Origin: Pyramidobacter porci
GTDB lineage: Bacteria; Synergistota; Synergistia; Synergistales; Dethiosulfovibrionaceae
Direction of reading: 5' to 3'
DNA length: 64,000 bases
Assembly (NCBI RefSeq): GCF_009695745.1
Contig: NZ_VUNH01000009.1
Coordinates: forward strand, 62,001 to 126,000
The notes below the pieces were generated by a model that saw nothing but the letters and a program-made list of their open reading frames with translations, searched no databases and was not told the origin of the DNA. Of this stretch, positions 32,694-41,399 are shown one piece after another (the stretch's first letter is position 1; each line of letters begins with the position of its first letter). A program made the translations under genes and the position numbers.

Positions 32694-33854
32694 ATGAGCG
32701 TTGTTTCTGAAGCGTTTGCCCGCATTGTCGGCGAATCCGGCTTTGCGGGGCTGACGGGCGGCAACATTGTCATGCTGCTGGTGGCATTTGCCTTGCTGTA
32801 CTTGGCCATCGGCCGCGGCTTCGAACCGCTGCTGCTGATTCCCATCGCGTTCGGCTGCCTTCTGGCCAACCTGCCTCTGTCGGGCATCACCTCCGGGCCC
32901 GTGCTCGACGCGCTGGGCAATGAAACGCAGGCCGGCGGATTCCTGTACTATATGTCCTTCGGCACGGTCAAGGAGATCTATCCCGTCATCATCTTCATGG
33001 GCATCGGCGCCATGACCGATTTTACTCCGCTTCTGGCCAACCCCATCACGTTCCTCCTCGGCGCCGCCGCCCAGCTGGGCGTTTTCATCGCGCTGTTCGG
33101 CGCTATGGTGCTGGGCTTCAGCGTGCAGGAAGCCGCTTCGATCGCCATCATCGGCGGCGCCGACGGGCCGACCAGCATCTACCTGTGCTCGAAACTGGCG
33201 CCTCAGATTCTCGGCGCTGTCGCCGTCGCTTCGTACAGCTACATGTCGCTGGTTCCCCTGATCCAGCCTCCGATCATCAAGCTGTGCACCAGCAAGGCCG
33301 ACCGTGCCATCACGATGGACAAGCTTCGTCCCGTCAGCAAGCTTGAAAGGATTTTGTTCCCCATCGTCGTCACGGTCGTGACTGGTCTGATCTTGCCCAT
33401 GTCGGTGCCTTTGATCGGCGTGCTGATGTTCGGCAACCTGATCCGCGAGTGCGGTTGCGCCGACCGCCTCAGCGACACGGCTCAGAACGCGATCATGAAC
33501 ACCACCACGATTTTCCTGTCGCTGACCGTCGGGGCCACGATGGAAGCGGACAAGTTCCTGACCCTCGGCACGATCAAGATCATCGTCCTCGGCCTGGTCG
33601 CCTTTATGGCCAGCACGGCGGGCGGCTGCTGGTTCGGGCAGCTCCTGAAAGGGTTGAGCGGCGGCAAGATCAACCCGATGATCGGCGCTGCCGGAGTGTC
33701 CGCCGTCCCCATGGCGGCCCGCGTCGTCCAGGTGCTTTGTCAGAAGGAAAATCCCGGGCACTTCCTGCTGATGCACGCCATGGGGCCCAACGTGGCCGGC
33801 GTCATCGGCACGGCCGTCGCCGCGGCCGTCATGTTGACGCTGCTGTCTCACTGA
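32694..33854 (+). CDS. Sodium-ion-translocating decarboxylase beta subunit (OadB/MmdB/GcdB family)
   Basis: This 386-residue protein has 9-10 membrane helices and carries the Na+-coupling region GGADGPTSIYLCSKLAP with its essential aspartate, together with NPITFLLGAAAQLGVFIALFGA and GGKINPMIGAAGVSAVPMAARV. In the family it decarboxylates carboxybiotin and pumps Na+ out of the cell. The alpha carboxyltransferase and biotin carrier subunits are not in this window, so the substrate (oxaloacetate, methylmalonyl-CoA, glutaconyl-CoA or malonate) cannot be told. ATG 32694 follows CCAAGGAGGAAAAATT. A palindromic terminator ends the unit. Confidence 0.92.
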   Translation: MSVVSEAFARIVGESGFAGLTGGNIVMLLVAFALLYLAIGRGFEPLLLIPIAFGCLLANLPLSGITSGPVLDALGNETQAGGFLYYMSFGTVKEIYPVIIFMGIGAMTDFTPLLANPITFLLGAAAQLGVFIALFGAMVLGFSVQEAASIAIIGGADGPTSIYLCSKLAPQILGAVAVASYSYMSLVPLIQPPIIKLCTSKADRAITMDKLRPVSKLERILFPIVVTVVTGLILPMSVPLIGVLMFGNLIRECGCADRLSDTAQNAIMNTTTIFLSLTVGATMEADKFLTLGTIKIIVLGLVAFMASTAGGCWFGQLLKGLSGGKINPMIGAAGVSAVPMAARVVQVLCQKENPGHFLLMHAMGPNVAGVIGTAVAAAVMLTLLSH

Positions 33855-33869
33855 GTTCGGCCGTCTACA

Positions 33870-33907
33870 AAAAATCCTCTCGTCCGCGGACGAGAGGATT
33901 TTTTTGT
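33870..33907. terminator. Palindromic terminator after the Na+-pump beta gene
   Basis: A perfect palindrome with 18-nt arms (AAAAAATCCTCTCGTCCG and its complement) ending in a T7 run. Confidence 0.9.
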
Positions 33908-34210
33908 GGACGGTCAGTCCGTTTCGGGAACCATGGCAGGGAATGGCGTCTTTTCCCGGAGAAAAAACGGCCGACGATGGGGCAAAGCAGTGTGGGCCAC
34001 GGAACAGGAGTTTGGTGTGCGCTTTCATGGGGCGACCTCGCTTCCGTTGAAAACGATTTATTTGTTTTCATAGAGGAAAAAGCTTTTTATGCAATTCGAG
34101 GTGTACAATATCGCCATGCGGTGTCGTCGTTTCTGAAAGGCGGCGTCGGTGCGCAGGTTATCGTGCCGCCACGGGCGTGCAGGTATTTTTTCGTCCGGGA
34201 GAAAGAGCGT
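33908..34210 (+). other. Intergenic region upstream of the small membrane protein
   Basis: About 300 nt. An open frame runs through it from the beta-subunit gene in another frame, but its codon use and composition do not look like a real protein. A possible -10 (TACAAT, 34104-34109) lies 100 nt before the next start codon with no clear -35. I see nothing else. Confidence 0.4.
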
Positions 34211-34459
34211 ATGAAGCTGCCCTCTTATTTTTACGGTATTTTCGTGCTGACGTTGTGTGCCCATAGCCTGATTTCTATCATCTACGTGCTGCCGTCGCTG
34301 CCGCTGCCGATTGGCGGCGTGTCAAAGCGCATGAGACTGGATGGAGTGCTGGCGGCTATCGGCTGTTTTGCGGCGGGAGCATCCCCCGCGATCTACGCGA
34401 CGCTGTGGCGTTATCCGCCGCTGCGCGCGCAAACGAGCAAGGAGGCGGAAGCCCGATGA
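34211..34459 (+). CDS. Small membrane protein of unknown function, coupled to RNase H
   Basis: This is an 82-residue protein with two hydrophobic segments (about residues 7-28 and 44-65) joined by a Pro-rich loop and followed by a polar tail. ATG 34211 follows GGGAGAAAGAGCGT. Its stop overlaps the RNase H start codon in an ATGA junction, a sign of translational coupling and the best argument that it is a real gene. I do not recognise the family and assign no function. Confidence 0.55.
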   Translation: MKLPSYFYGIFVLTLCAHSLISIIYVLPSLPLPIGGVSKRMRLDGVLAAIGCFAAGASPAIYATLWRYPPLRAQTSKEAEAR

Positions 34460-35112
34460 TCCGAGCACATTTTGACGGCGCCTCGCGCGGCAATCCCGGC
34501 GAGGCCGGCGCCGGCATGGTGATTTACGACGACGAACGGGTGATCTGGCGTCGTGCGCTGCCGTTGGGCATGAAGACCAACAACGAGGCGGAGTATATGG
34601 CGCTGGGGCTGCTGCTCGACGAGCTTGAACGTCGTGGTCTGAAGAACGCGGAAATTTGCGGCGACAGCAAACTGGTGATATCGCAGGTGACGGGGCAGTG
34701 GAAGATCAAAGAACCCCGTCTGAAAGCGATGGCCGCCCCGATCATCGAGCGTACCCGCGCTCTGCAAGCGCGCTGCCGCTGGGTGCCGAGGGCCCAGAAC
34801 GCCGAAGCCGACCGCCTGTCCAACGTGGCGCTGGACAAGGGGGAATTCATCGAGAGCGTGCCTTCGGATCCCGGCGAGCCGGTTCCCGAAAAGCAGCTTG
34901 ACATTTTCGCCGCGGCACGAGGGCTGTCGGCGGGGAAGTCCGGCGGCCCCGAACTTCGGCGGGTCGGAGCAAAGGTATGGCTTGTGAAGGAAAACGGCGA
35001 AGAATTTGCCGTCGACGTGGAACATCACTGCTGCACCTGTGAAGAGGGGCGTAAAATTGGCCGTTGTCGGCATATCGATCTTGTTTTAATGAAAAATCCA
35101 ACTGTGCTGTAG
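34456..35112 (+). CDS. RNase HI-like domain fused to a C-terminal SWIM-type zinc finger
   Basis: This is a 218-residue protein. Residues 1-125 are an RNase H fold with the acidic set D7 (FDGASRGNPG), E44 (NNEAEY), D70 (GDSKLV) and D119 (AEADRLSN), so it should be able to cut the RNA strand of RNA-DNA hybrids. A linker follows. The C-terminus holds C193-x-C195-x8-C204-x-H206, matching the SWIM pattern CxCxnCxH that binds zinc and, in other proteins, nucleic acid or partners. Single-domain RNase HI has no such tail. The start ATG 34456 overlaps the upstream small gene and follows AAGGAGGCGGAAGCCCG. Confidence 0.82.
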   Translation: MIRAHFDGASRGNPGEAGAGMVIYDDERVIWRRALPLGMKTNNEAEYMALGLLLDELERRGLKNAEICGDSKLVISQVTGQWKIKEPRLKAMAAPIIERTRALQARCRWVPRAQNAEADRLSNVALDKGEFIESVPSDPGEPVPEKQLDIFAAARGLSAGKSGGPELRRVGAKVWLVKENGEEFAVDVEHHCCTCEEGRKIGRCRHIDLVLMKNPTVL

Positions 35113-35467
35113 TATCTTTTTCGGTGATTTGGGGCGGGCCGCTTCTGTCGTTTTTGCGTGGTTCATCCGATGAAATCAGGCACGTTGTCGAAAATATAAC
35201 GGAAAGACGTAGATCGTCTTCTATTTTTGTTCATAAAAATCTCAAAATCTTGAGGTGAATAAATGAAAATGAGCTCCACAAAAATACTGAAAGTGGTATT
35301 ATGATGCATGTGGGAATGCTTCTATATGACTTAAAAGTTTTTGCAGAGCAAAATAAAATTTCGTCGCGAAGGACTTCTCGTAAACGTGCTGGCGAATAAA
35401 ACTTGCCTTATTTCCCGTCAAAATCAGGCAGATGCGTTGCAATTATACAATGTCCGGGAGGAGACAC
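35113..35467 (+). other. Intergenic region upstream of the CdaR-type regulator
   Basis: About 355 AT-richer nt without a convincing gene. TGGTATTAT at 35294-35302 resembles an extended -10 and would give a leader of roughly 160 nt. Small frames in the region lack ribosome sites. Confidence 0.4.
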
Positions 35468-36667
35468 ATGCTTAGACCTATTGCTCAGGAACTTGCGGAA
35501 AACATTTCCCGCGTCATCGGTTACGACGTCGTCATCACCGATACCGACGGAATCACGATCGGCTGCAGCGATCCTGACCGCGGCATCGGTACGCTGAACG
35601 AGGCGTGCGCCATTGTCGGGCGCACGGGCCAGTCTCGTTGGGAAACGGAAGAGGATGCCCGCCGTCTGAGAGGCGTCAAACCCGGCGTCACCTATCCGAT
35701 CCTCGATACTGAGCAGCATGTGATCGGCACGATTGCCATCACGGGAGATCCCGAAAAGGTCAAGCCGTTCGCCCAGCTTGTCAAAAGCCAAGCCGAGCTG
35801 TACCTGAAAGAGCGCATGATCACGCGCGAACTGCTGGAGCGCGAGCGCAATCTTCAGGCTCTGGTGGCCGATATCGCCCTGTTCCGCCCCGGCATCAACG
35901 ATCCGCAGGTGATCGAGACCAAGGCGGCGCTGATGGGCTACGACAAAACGCTGGCCTATTCGGTGATCGAGATCGACACGTCGTCGCAAAGCAGCGAGGA
36001 CGGCGACTATCCCGAGCGCGACCGGACGCTGATGGACATTCGCCAGATCTTCAACGCCCCCGGCGACGTTTCCGGCAGCGTCGGCCCCCATCGCTACGTG
36101 GTCTTCCGCAGCGCCATGCGCGGCCGCGAGTTCAATCGCGACAAGTTCTACGTGGCGGTACGCGAGCAGTGCCTGCAGTTGACCGAGCAGCTCAAGCGCC
36201 GCGGCTTTTCCGCCGTGGTCGGTATCGGCAGCGTGCAGGACGGCATTCCCGGGCTGGTTTCGTCATACCGCGAGGCGCAGGTCGCCCTGAACGTCGGCAG
36301 CAAACTGCTTCCGCGCGACAAAGTCCACATCATCACCGACTTCCGCGTCGAAGAGCTGTTGCTCTGTTCCGAGCCCCGCCTGCTCGACAGCATGGTGGAG
36401 CGCGAACTGGCGCCGCTTTTTGTGCGCACTGACGGCGAGGAACTGCAGGAGACGATCGTGGCCTGGTGCGAAAGCGGCTTCAGCGTCGTGCGCGCCGCCG
36501 AACTGCTGCACGTACACCGCACCACGGTGGATTACCGCCTTGAAAAGCTGGAGAGCATCCTCGGCGTCAAGCCGCGCGATTTCCGCGAAATGAGCCGCTT
36601 TTACTGGTCAGTGATCCTGTGGCGGAACGGCAAGGGCAATCCCAAGACGATCAGGAACAAACGCTGA
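35468..36667 (+). CDS. CdaR/PucR-type transcriptional regulator (sugar-diacid recognition domain)
   Basis: This is a 399-residue regulator. The N-terminal 130 residues resemble the sugar-diacid recognition domain of CdaR (AQELAENISRVIGYDVVITDTDGITIG, then VTYPILDTEQHVIGTIAITGDP). A middle region resembles the degenerate nucleotide-cyclase-like part of the PucR/CdaR group. The C-terminus is a helix-turn-helix of the PucR type (SGFSVVRAAELLHVHRTTVDYRLEKLE). In E. coli CdaR activates glucarate and glycerate genes, and the ligand here is unknown. No sugar-diacid genes are adjacent. ATG 35468 follows GGGAGGAGACAC. A long hairpin separates it from the convergent peptidase-like gene. Confidence 0.85.
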   Translation: MLRPIAQELAENISRVIGYDVVITDTDGITIGCSDPDRGIGTLNEACAIVGRTGQSRWETEEDARRLRGVKPGVTYPILDTEQHVIGTIAITGDPEKVKPFAQLVKSQAELYLKERMITRELLERERNLQALVADIALFRPGINDPQVIETKAALMGYDKTLAYSVIEIDTSSQSSEDGDYPERDRTLMDIRQIFNAPGDVSGSVGPHRYVVFRSAMRGREFNRDKFYVAVREQCLQLTEQLKRRGFSAVVGIGSVQDGIPGLVSSYREAQVALNVGSKLLPRDKVHIITDFRVEELLLCSEPRLLDSMVERELAPLFVRTDGEELQETIVAWCESGFSVVRAAELLHVHRTTVDYRLEKLESILGVKPRDFREMSRFYWSVILWRNGKGNPKTIRNKR

Positions 36668-36720
36668 AAACTCGTAAAACGAAAAAGACCGGTCGCGTGA
36701 CCGACGATGTCCTCCGCAGG

Positions 36721-36798
36721 ACAAACGCCAAGCAGCCGGGAGCTGATGATTCAAATGAATGCATCAGCTCCCGGCCGCTTGGCGTTTGTGTGTTTTTT
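36721..36798. terminator. Long bidirectional terminator between the CdaR-type regulator and the GGT-like gene
   Basis: The 28-bp stem (36721-36748 with 36762-36789, one mismatch) begins ACAAACGCCAAGCAGCC. The loop is 13 nt, and GTGTTTTTTG follows on the plus strand. It lies between convergent genes. Confidence 0.9.
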
Positions 36799-36820
36799 GA
36801 GCGGAGGGGGGCGGTCCCTT

Positions 36821-38428
36821 TTACCAGGCGGCGACGCAGCCGTCGGCGCGCGGCTCGGTGGCGCCGATGAGCACGTCGTCGCCGCCGCGCAGGATCATCT
36901 GGCCGCGGCCGAAGCTGAGGAAGTCGTCGGTGACGGTCACTTCGTGGCCGCGTTTGCGCAGCCCTTCGGCCACGGCAGGGTCAAAGCCGGCTTCCAGTTC
37001 CACCTTCTTGCCGCCGATCCACTGCCAGCGCGGCGCGTCGAGAGCTTCCTGGGGATTGAGGCCGTAATCGATCATGTTCATCAACACCTGTACGTGTCCC
37101 TGGGGCTGCATGAAACCGCCCATGACGCCGAAGGGACCGACGGCCCGGCCGTCCTTCATCAGGAATCCGGGGATGATGGTGTGATAGGGCTTCTTGCCCG
37201 GGGCAATGCAGTCGTCGGACCGCGGATCGAGCTTGAAGCCGTTGCCGCGGTCGTTCAGCGCGATGCCGTAGCCGGGGATGACGATGCCGCTGCCGAAGCC
37301 GCGGAAGTTGCTCTGGATGTGCGAGATCATGTTGCCTTCGCTGTCGGCGGCGCACATATAAACCGTGCCGCCGCACTGCGGATCGATGGGCTTCGGCAGC
37401 AGCGCCTCCGCGCCGATTTCACCGCTGCGTCCCGCGGCGTAGGCGTCGCTGAGCAGAAAATCCGTCTTCATCTTCATGAAGCGCGGATCGGCGATGTAAG
37501 TCTGTCCGTCGGTGAAAGCCAGCTTCATCGCTTCCAGCTGTTTGTGTACCGTCGGCTCGGCGTCGCGACCCAGCGAGGTGTCCATCTTCTGCAGCATGTT
37601 CAGCGTCATCAGCGCGACGATGCCGTGGCCGTTGGGCGGAATTTCGCAGACTTCGTAGCCTTTGTAGTTGGTTCTGACCGGTTCGACCCATTCGGCCCGG
37701 TACGCCGCCAGGTCCTCGGCGCGCAGGAGGCCCCCCGTCTCTTTCGAGAACGCGTCGAACGCCGCGGCGATTCGGCCGCGGTAGAAGCTCTCGCAGTTCG
37801 TCTCGGCAAGTTCGCGCAGAGTCCTGGCGTGATCGGGAAGTCTGACCAGGCTGCCGATCGCCGGGGCGCCGTTTTTGAGGAACGTTTCGAAGAACGGACG
37901 GAATTCCGGCTTGTCCCTGAACGGCATGAAGACTTTGGCCGCGTCGTTCCAAAGACGGCCGACGATGGGATGGACGGGATAACCGTTTTCGGCGTAGTCG
38001 ATGGCGGCGGCGAACAGCTCTTTGAAGGGCAAGCGTCCGAAACGTTGGTGCAGTTCGCTCCAGGCCGATACGGCGCCGGGCACCGTGACGGAATCCCAGC
38101 CGCGCTGCGGCATGGAATCGTAGCCTTTGGCCTTCATCTTCTCGAGGGTCTGAAGCTTCGCTGCGCCGCCGCTGCCGTTGAGCCCGTAAAGTTTGCCGCC
38201 GAACCAGACGAGGTCGAAAGCGTCCGAGCCAAGCCCGTTTCCTGTGGGCTCCAATACGGTCATGCAGATCGCCGTGGCGATCATGGCGTCGACGGCGTTG
38301 CCGCCTTTTTTCAGAATGTCCAGTCCGGCCTGGGCCGCCAGCGGCTGAGAGGTGCAGACCATGCCTTTGCGCCCGCAAATGACGCTGCGGCGAGACGGAT
38401 AACGATAATTCAGCATGTCGAATTTCAT
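36821..38428 (-). CDS. Gamma-glutamyltranspeptidase-like N-terminal nucleophile hydrolase
   Basis: This 535-residue protein follows the GGT layout. KGGNAVDAMIATAICMTVLEP is near the N-terminus, and the self-cleavage/nucleophile threonine is predicted at T355 in CGGTVYMCAAD. SNFRGFGSG and the glycine-rich GVMGGFMQPQGH follow. The usual SGIGGGG loop reads NGLGSDAF, so it belongs to a divergent branch. There is no signal peptide, so it appears cytoplasmic, unlike classical GGT. It may hydrolyse gamma-glutamyl amides or related compounds. The transporter gene upstream on the same strand and the divergent regulator suggest one uptake-and-use locus. Confidence 0.85.
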   Translation of the reverse strand: MKFDMLNYRYPSRRSVICGRKGMVCTSQPLAAQAGLDILKKGGNAVDAMIATAICMTVLEPTGNGLGSDAFDLVWFGGKLYGLNGSGGAAKLQTLEKMKAKGYDSMPQRGWDSVTVPGAVSAWSELHQRFGRLPFKELFAAAIDYAENGYPVHPIVGRLWNDAAKVFMPFRDKPEFRPFFETFLKNGAPAIGSLVRLPDHARTLRELAETNCESFYRGRIAAAFDAFSKETGGLLRAEDLAAYRAEWVEPVRTNYKGYEVCEIPPNGHGIVALMTLNMLQKMDTSLGRDAEPTVHKQLEAMKLAFTDGQTYIADPRFMKMKTDFLLSDAYAAGRSGEIGAEALLPKPIDPQCGGTVYMCAADSEGNMISHIQSNFRGFGSGIVIPGYGIALNDRGNGFKLDPRSDDCIAPGKKPYHTIIPGFLMKDGRAVGPFGVMGGFMQPQGHVQVLMNMIDYGLNPQEALDAPRWQWIGGKKVELEAGFDPAVAEGLRKRGHEVTVTDDFLSFGRGQMILRGGDDVLIGATEPRADGCVAAW

Positions 38429-38560
38429 GATTTTTTCCTCCGGCTTTCCTTGGGTTGTGAGCGGACTCGCGCGGCGCCTGACGGCGCAGAGCGTTTTTTC
38501 GAGGCCGCCGCTATTATAAAACAGATTCGACAGTTTCGTTCGTATTTTTCGTGGCCGGAT

Positions 38561-39766
38561 TTACGATGCCGGGAACAGATGTAGAAAGGAGGCGAAAATT
38601 CCCGCGATGATGATTGAGAATGTTGTCACGGAGACGAAGCCCGACACGACGAAAGCCGGCGTCAGCTTCTCGACGACGTAGTTCTTCTCGTCGTCGTTCT
38701 GCGCGACGGCCGTCGCCACTTCGTTGACGATCAGGAACGTGGCGGGGAATCCCAACAGCTGCGACATGGCGATGCCGACCACCATGTTGCGCGAGCCGAT
38801 GAACTTCCACAGCGGCAGGACGTAGAGCAGCAGGAAAGTGCCGATCAGCACTGCCCCGAATACCAGCGCCAGACTGACGGCCATGCTGCCCATGTCGGAA
38901 AGCTTGATCTTCGCCAGGGCGGGAATCAAACTGCAAAACGTCGCCGTCATGAACAGCCCGCTCGACTTTCCCCGGTCGAGGATGCGCGAAGGGATCAGAT
39001 GCAGCTGATTGAGCAGCATGCCGAAAAGCAGGCACCAGATCGAAGCGGCGATGCCCGTGACCCCGGCGATCAGGCTGCTGACGTAAGCGACTGCGGCCGC
39101 AATGCCGAGCGTCATGTAGACGGTGTAATATTTGTCGTACCGGACGCAGAACGGAACTTTTTTCGGCGGAGCGTCTGTTTCCTCGCGGTTCTTCGGCTGA
39201 GTGGCCTTTAAAAGATCGACGCCCTGGGCCTTTTTCTTGCGGTAGTCGCTGACCAGCAGCTTCGCTTCCTTGAGGCCGAAGTGCGAGGCGGGGATGGTGC
39301 CGACGAATTTCTGCACGGCGAACACCAGCGTGCCAAGCGCGGCGGCGAGCCCGAATCCTTTTTCAAGAGCGGCGGCGGTCATGATCTGCGTGGCGACGAT
39401 GCCGCCGTTGACGATGGGAATGCATACCAGAGCGCTCTGCATGCCGATCAGCGGCGCGACGGCAAGTACGGAGACGACGGCGACCAGCATGGCCGCCAGC
39501 GACATGACGACGACTTTCCATTCCCTGCGCATTTGCGACAGGTTGATGGATGACCCCATGGAGAAAACGAGAAACGGCGTCGCCATTTTAGCCAAATCGG
39601 TGAGTCCGGCGACCTTAATTAGATCCTGAGGCAGAACGCCGCTCAGAAACAGCATCAGAAAGCACATCAGGGCGACGAACACGGAGGAGAGTCGAGCCTT
39701 CGAGACGACGCCAAGGTAATCTCCCAGCGCGAAGATGCCGAACACGACGAGAAGAGCCCAATACAT
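38561..39766 (-). CDS. Multi-pass membrane transporter, possibly glutamate/Na+ symporter-like
   Basis: This is a 401-residue protein with about 11-12 hydrophobic helices and a charged central loop (about residues 185-220, KAQGVDLLKATQPKNREE). The short glycine/serine segments FSMGSSINL and VNGGIVATQIM recall re-entrant loops of secondary carriers such as GltS, but I cannot place it in a family with confidence. ATG 39766 follows AAGGAGG on the minus strand, which excludes a longer start at 39826. It lies upstream of the GGT-like gene on the same strand, so it may import the substrate of that enzyme. Confidence 0.65.
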   Translation of the reverse strand: MYWALLVVFGIFALGDYLGVVSKARLSSVFVALMCFLMLFLSGVLPQDLIKVAGLTDLAKMATPFLVFSMGSSINLSQMRREWKVVVMSLAAMLVAVVSVLAVAPLIGMQSALVCIPIVNGGIVATQIMTAAALEKGFGLAAALGTLVFAVQKFVGTIPASHFGLKEAKLLVSDYRKKKAQGVDLLKATQPKNREETDAPPKKVPFCVRYDKYYTVYMTLGIAAAVAYVSSLIAGVTGIAASIWCLLFGMLLNQLHLIPSRILDRGKSSGLFMTATFCSLIPALAKIKLSDMGSMAVSLALVFGAVLIGTFLLLYVLPLWKFIGSRNMVVGIAMSQLLGFPATFLIVNEVATAVAQNDDEKNYVVEKLTPAFVVSGFVSVTTFSIIIAGIFASFLHLFPAS

Positions 39767-39836
39767 GAAGAGAACCTCCTTTTCGGGAATGAATCGCAAT
39801 GAATCCGTTTGTAAAAATAAATTCACTGCTTATTTC

Positions 39837-39904
39837 ATTATATGTGCGTCTGAGATGCTATAAAACGACCTTAATTTGACCTTAATTCGATGCCTAGGTA
39901 CAAT
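39837..39904. promoter_or_regulatory. Divergent promoters with GACCTTAATT direct repeats
   Basis: Rightward promoter for the regulator: TTGACC (39876-39881), 17-nt spacer, TACAAT (39899-39904). Leftward -10 for the transporter: TATAAT on the minus strand (39837-39842). Two direct copies of GACCTTAATT at 39867-39876 and 39878-39887 have an 11-bp period and overlap the rightward -35, a likely operator for the divergently encoded regulator. Confidence 0.65.
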
Positions 39905-39960
39905 GATGTGTGTGTCCGGATCATGCGAAACGGGCGAGATTTCTCTATCGCGAGGGAACG

Positions 39961-41283
39961 ATGATGATCATTGGCGTGATTGGCCCCGAGACAAGTCTGA
40001 AAATCCTGCGGAAAAAGTCGGCGCAATTTTCCGTGCAGCTGATGCCTCTGGCGTATCGGGATTTTCACGAGACGATAAAACTGATCGAGGAAAACGAGAG
40101 GAAGTGCGACGCCCTGCTTTTCACGGGACAGACGCCTTATCTGTACGCGACGTCTCTGCTTCAGCCCGCGGTCCCGTGGGATTTTATGCCGCGCAACATG
40201 CTGTCGACCATGTGCGCGCTCGTCAAGGCGGGACTGAAATATAAAAACAGGATTCAGAACGTCAGCATGGACGGTTTTGGCGATGAGATCATCGAAGAGA
40301 TACGCGAAGAGCTGAAGGGAACCGAAGAAAGCGTGCGGCTGTACAATACCCGCTTTGACATCATGGCCGAAGATTATTTTCAGCGGGTCGTTCAATATCA
40401 TGCGGAAAATTATCGCACCGGCAGGGCGGACCTGTGCGTGACGGGACTGGAGAAAATCTACGAAAAACTCCGGGCAATGGGGATCCCGTCGATCAAGACC
40501 GGCCCGAATTTCTCCCTCCTGCAGCAGAAGCTCCAGTTTTTGCTGCTGAGACATCAGATCACCGCCGCCGAAAGAAACCTTCCCGCGGTGGTCGCGATCC
40601 GGCCGGAATTCCAGCTGAGCCGCGAGATGCACATGCACAACGAGCTGCAGACGCTGAGACTGCAGGCGCAGATCGGCGAGTCCGTTTATTATTTTGCGCA
40701 GCATCTCGGCGGCGCCGTGTTTCAGACGGACGCGACCGATTATTACGTGGCGTGCGATCTGAGGACGCTGATGGCCGAGACGGGGGACTTCACCGGTCTC
40801 AGTCTGCTGCGCATGCCCTTTCGAAATCCCTGCCTGGATAAGATCTCGGCGGGCATCGGCATCGGATATACGGCCCGGGAGGCCCGTTACGCGGCCGACA
40901 AGGCGCAGCAGAGAAGCCGAAAAACCCCGGCATCCTGCTGTTACGGTCTTGACGAGAGGGGGCATTTTTTCGGACCGATCTCGCTGTCGGACGATCCCGA
41001 CGCGAAGGGGCTGTTCAACGAAAATCTGCGCCAGATCTCCGTGCAGACCGGGATTGGGATCAGGTCGCTGAGCAAGATCGAACAGGCCCTTCTGCAATAT
41101 CGAACCGACACGGTCACTTCGTCCGAGCTGGCGCGCTACTGCTCGCTGTCGCTGCGCAGCATGAACAGGCTGCTGCAGAAGCTTGAAGAGTTTCGCTATC
41201 TGGTCGTATTGGGAAAGGAGCCGCAGGACGCGGCAGGCCGTCCGCGGCGGCTTTTGCGCATCGATCTGCGCTATCACGACTGA
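39961..41283 (+). CDS. Predicted transcriptional regulator with C-terminal winged helix; family not recognised
   Basis: This is a 440-residue cytoplasmic protein. The first 200 residues form an alpha/beta sensor-like region (MMIIGVIGPETSLKIL, then LLFTGQTPYLYA). The centre has GIGIGYTAREARYAADKAQ, a strand-turn-helix seen in degenerate GGDEF/cyclase-like domains. The C-terminal 65 residues look like a winged helix (TSSELARYCSLSLRSMNRLLQKLEEF). It is divergent from the transporter and GGT-like genes and probably controls them and itself through the repeats in the shared promoter region. ATG 39961 follows GCGAGGGAACG. A perfect hairpin follows the gene. Confidence 0.65.
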   Translation: MMIIGVIGPETSLKILRKKSAQFSVQLMPLAYRDFHETIKLIEENERKCDALLFTGQTPYLYATSLLQPAVPWDFMPRNMLSTMCALVKAGLKYKNRIQNVSMDGFGDEIIEEIREELKGTEESVRLYNTRFDIMAEDYFQRVVQYHAENYRTGRADLCVTGLEKIYEKLRAMGIPSIKTGPNFSLLQQKLQFLLLRHQITAAERNLPAVVAIRPEFQLSREMHMHNELQTLRLQAQIGESVYYFAQHLGGAVFQTDATDYYVACDLRTLMAETGDFTGLSLLRMPFRNPCLDKISAGIGIGYTAREARYAADKAQQRSRKTPASCCYGLDERGHFFGPISLSDDPDAKGLFNENLRQISVQTGIGIRSLSKIEQALLQYRTDTVTSSELARYCSLSLRSMNRLLQKLEEFRYLVVLGKEPQDAAGRPRRLLRIDLRYHD

Positions 41284-41353
41284 TGGTGATTCCCAATTAA
41301 AATTTTTAAGTGAAAATCGGTATCGAGTTCGTTTTCACGCGGATACGAAAAAA

Positions 41354-41397
41354 GAGACCGTCCCGGCTTGCAGCAGGCCGGGACGGTCTCGTCTTTT
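41354..41397. terminator. Terminator between the regulator and the selenoprotein gene
   Basis: A 14-bp perfect stem (GAGACCGTCCCGGC / GCCGGGACGGTCTC) with a 9-nt loop. It is flanked by A6 on one side and GTCTTTT on the other, so it can serve both convergent genes. Confidence 0.85.
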
Positions 41398-41399
41398 GT

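Noticed and set aside
33449-34459. A 336-codon plus-strand frame running from inside the Na+-pump beta gene to the RNase H gene
   Set aside because: Its first part is a shifted frame of the beta subunit and the middle crosses a terminator. Only the last 82 codons from ATG 34211 look like a gene.
41291-41345. A possible fourth copy of the dispersed repeat (GTGAAAATCGGTATCGAG and GTTTTCACGCGGATACG)
   Set aside because: Only short similarity to the element ends, and the interior blocks are missing. It is too weak to call.
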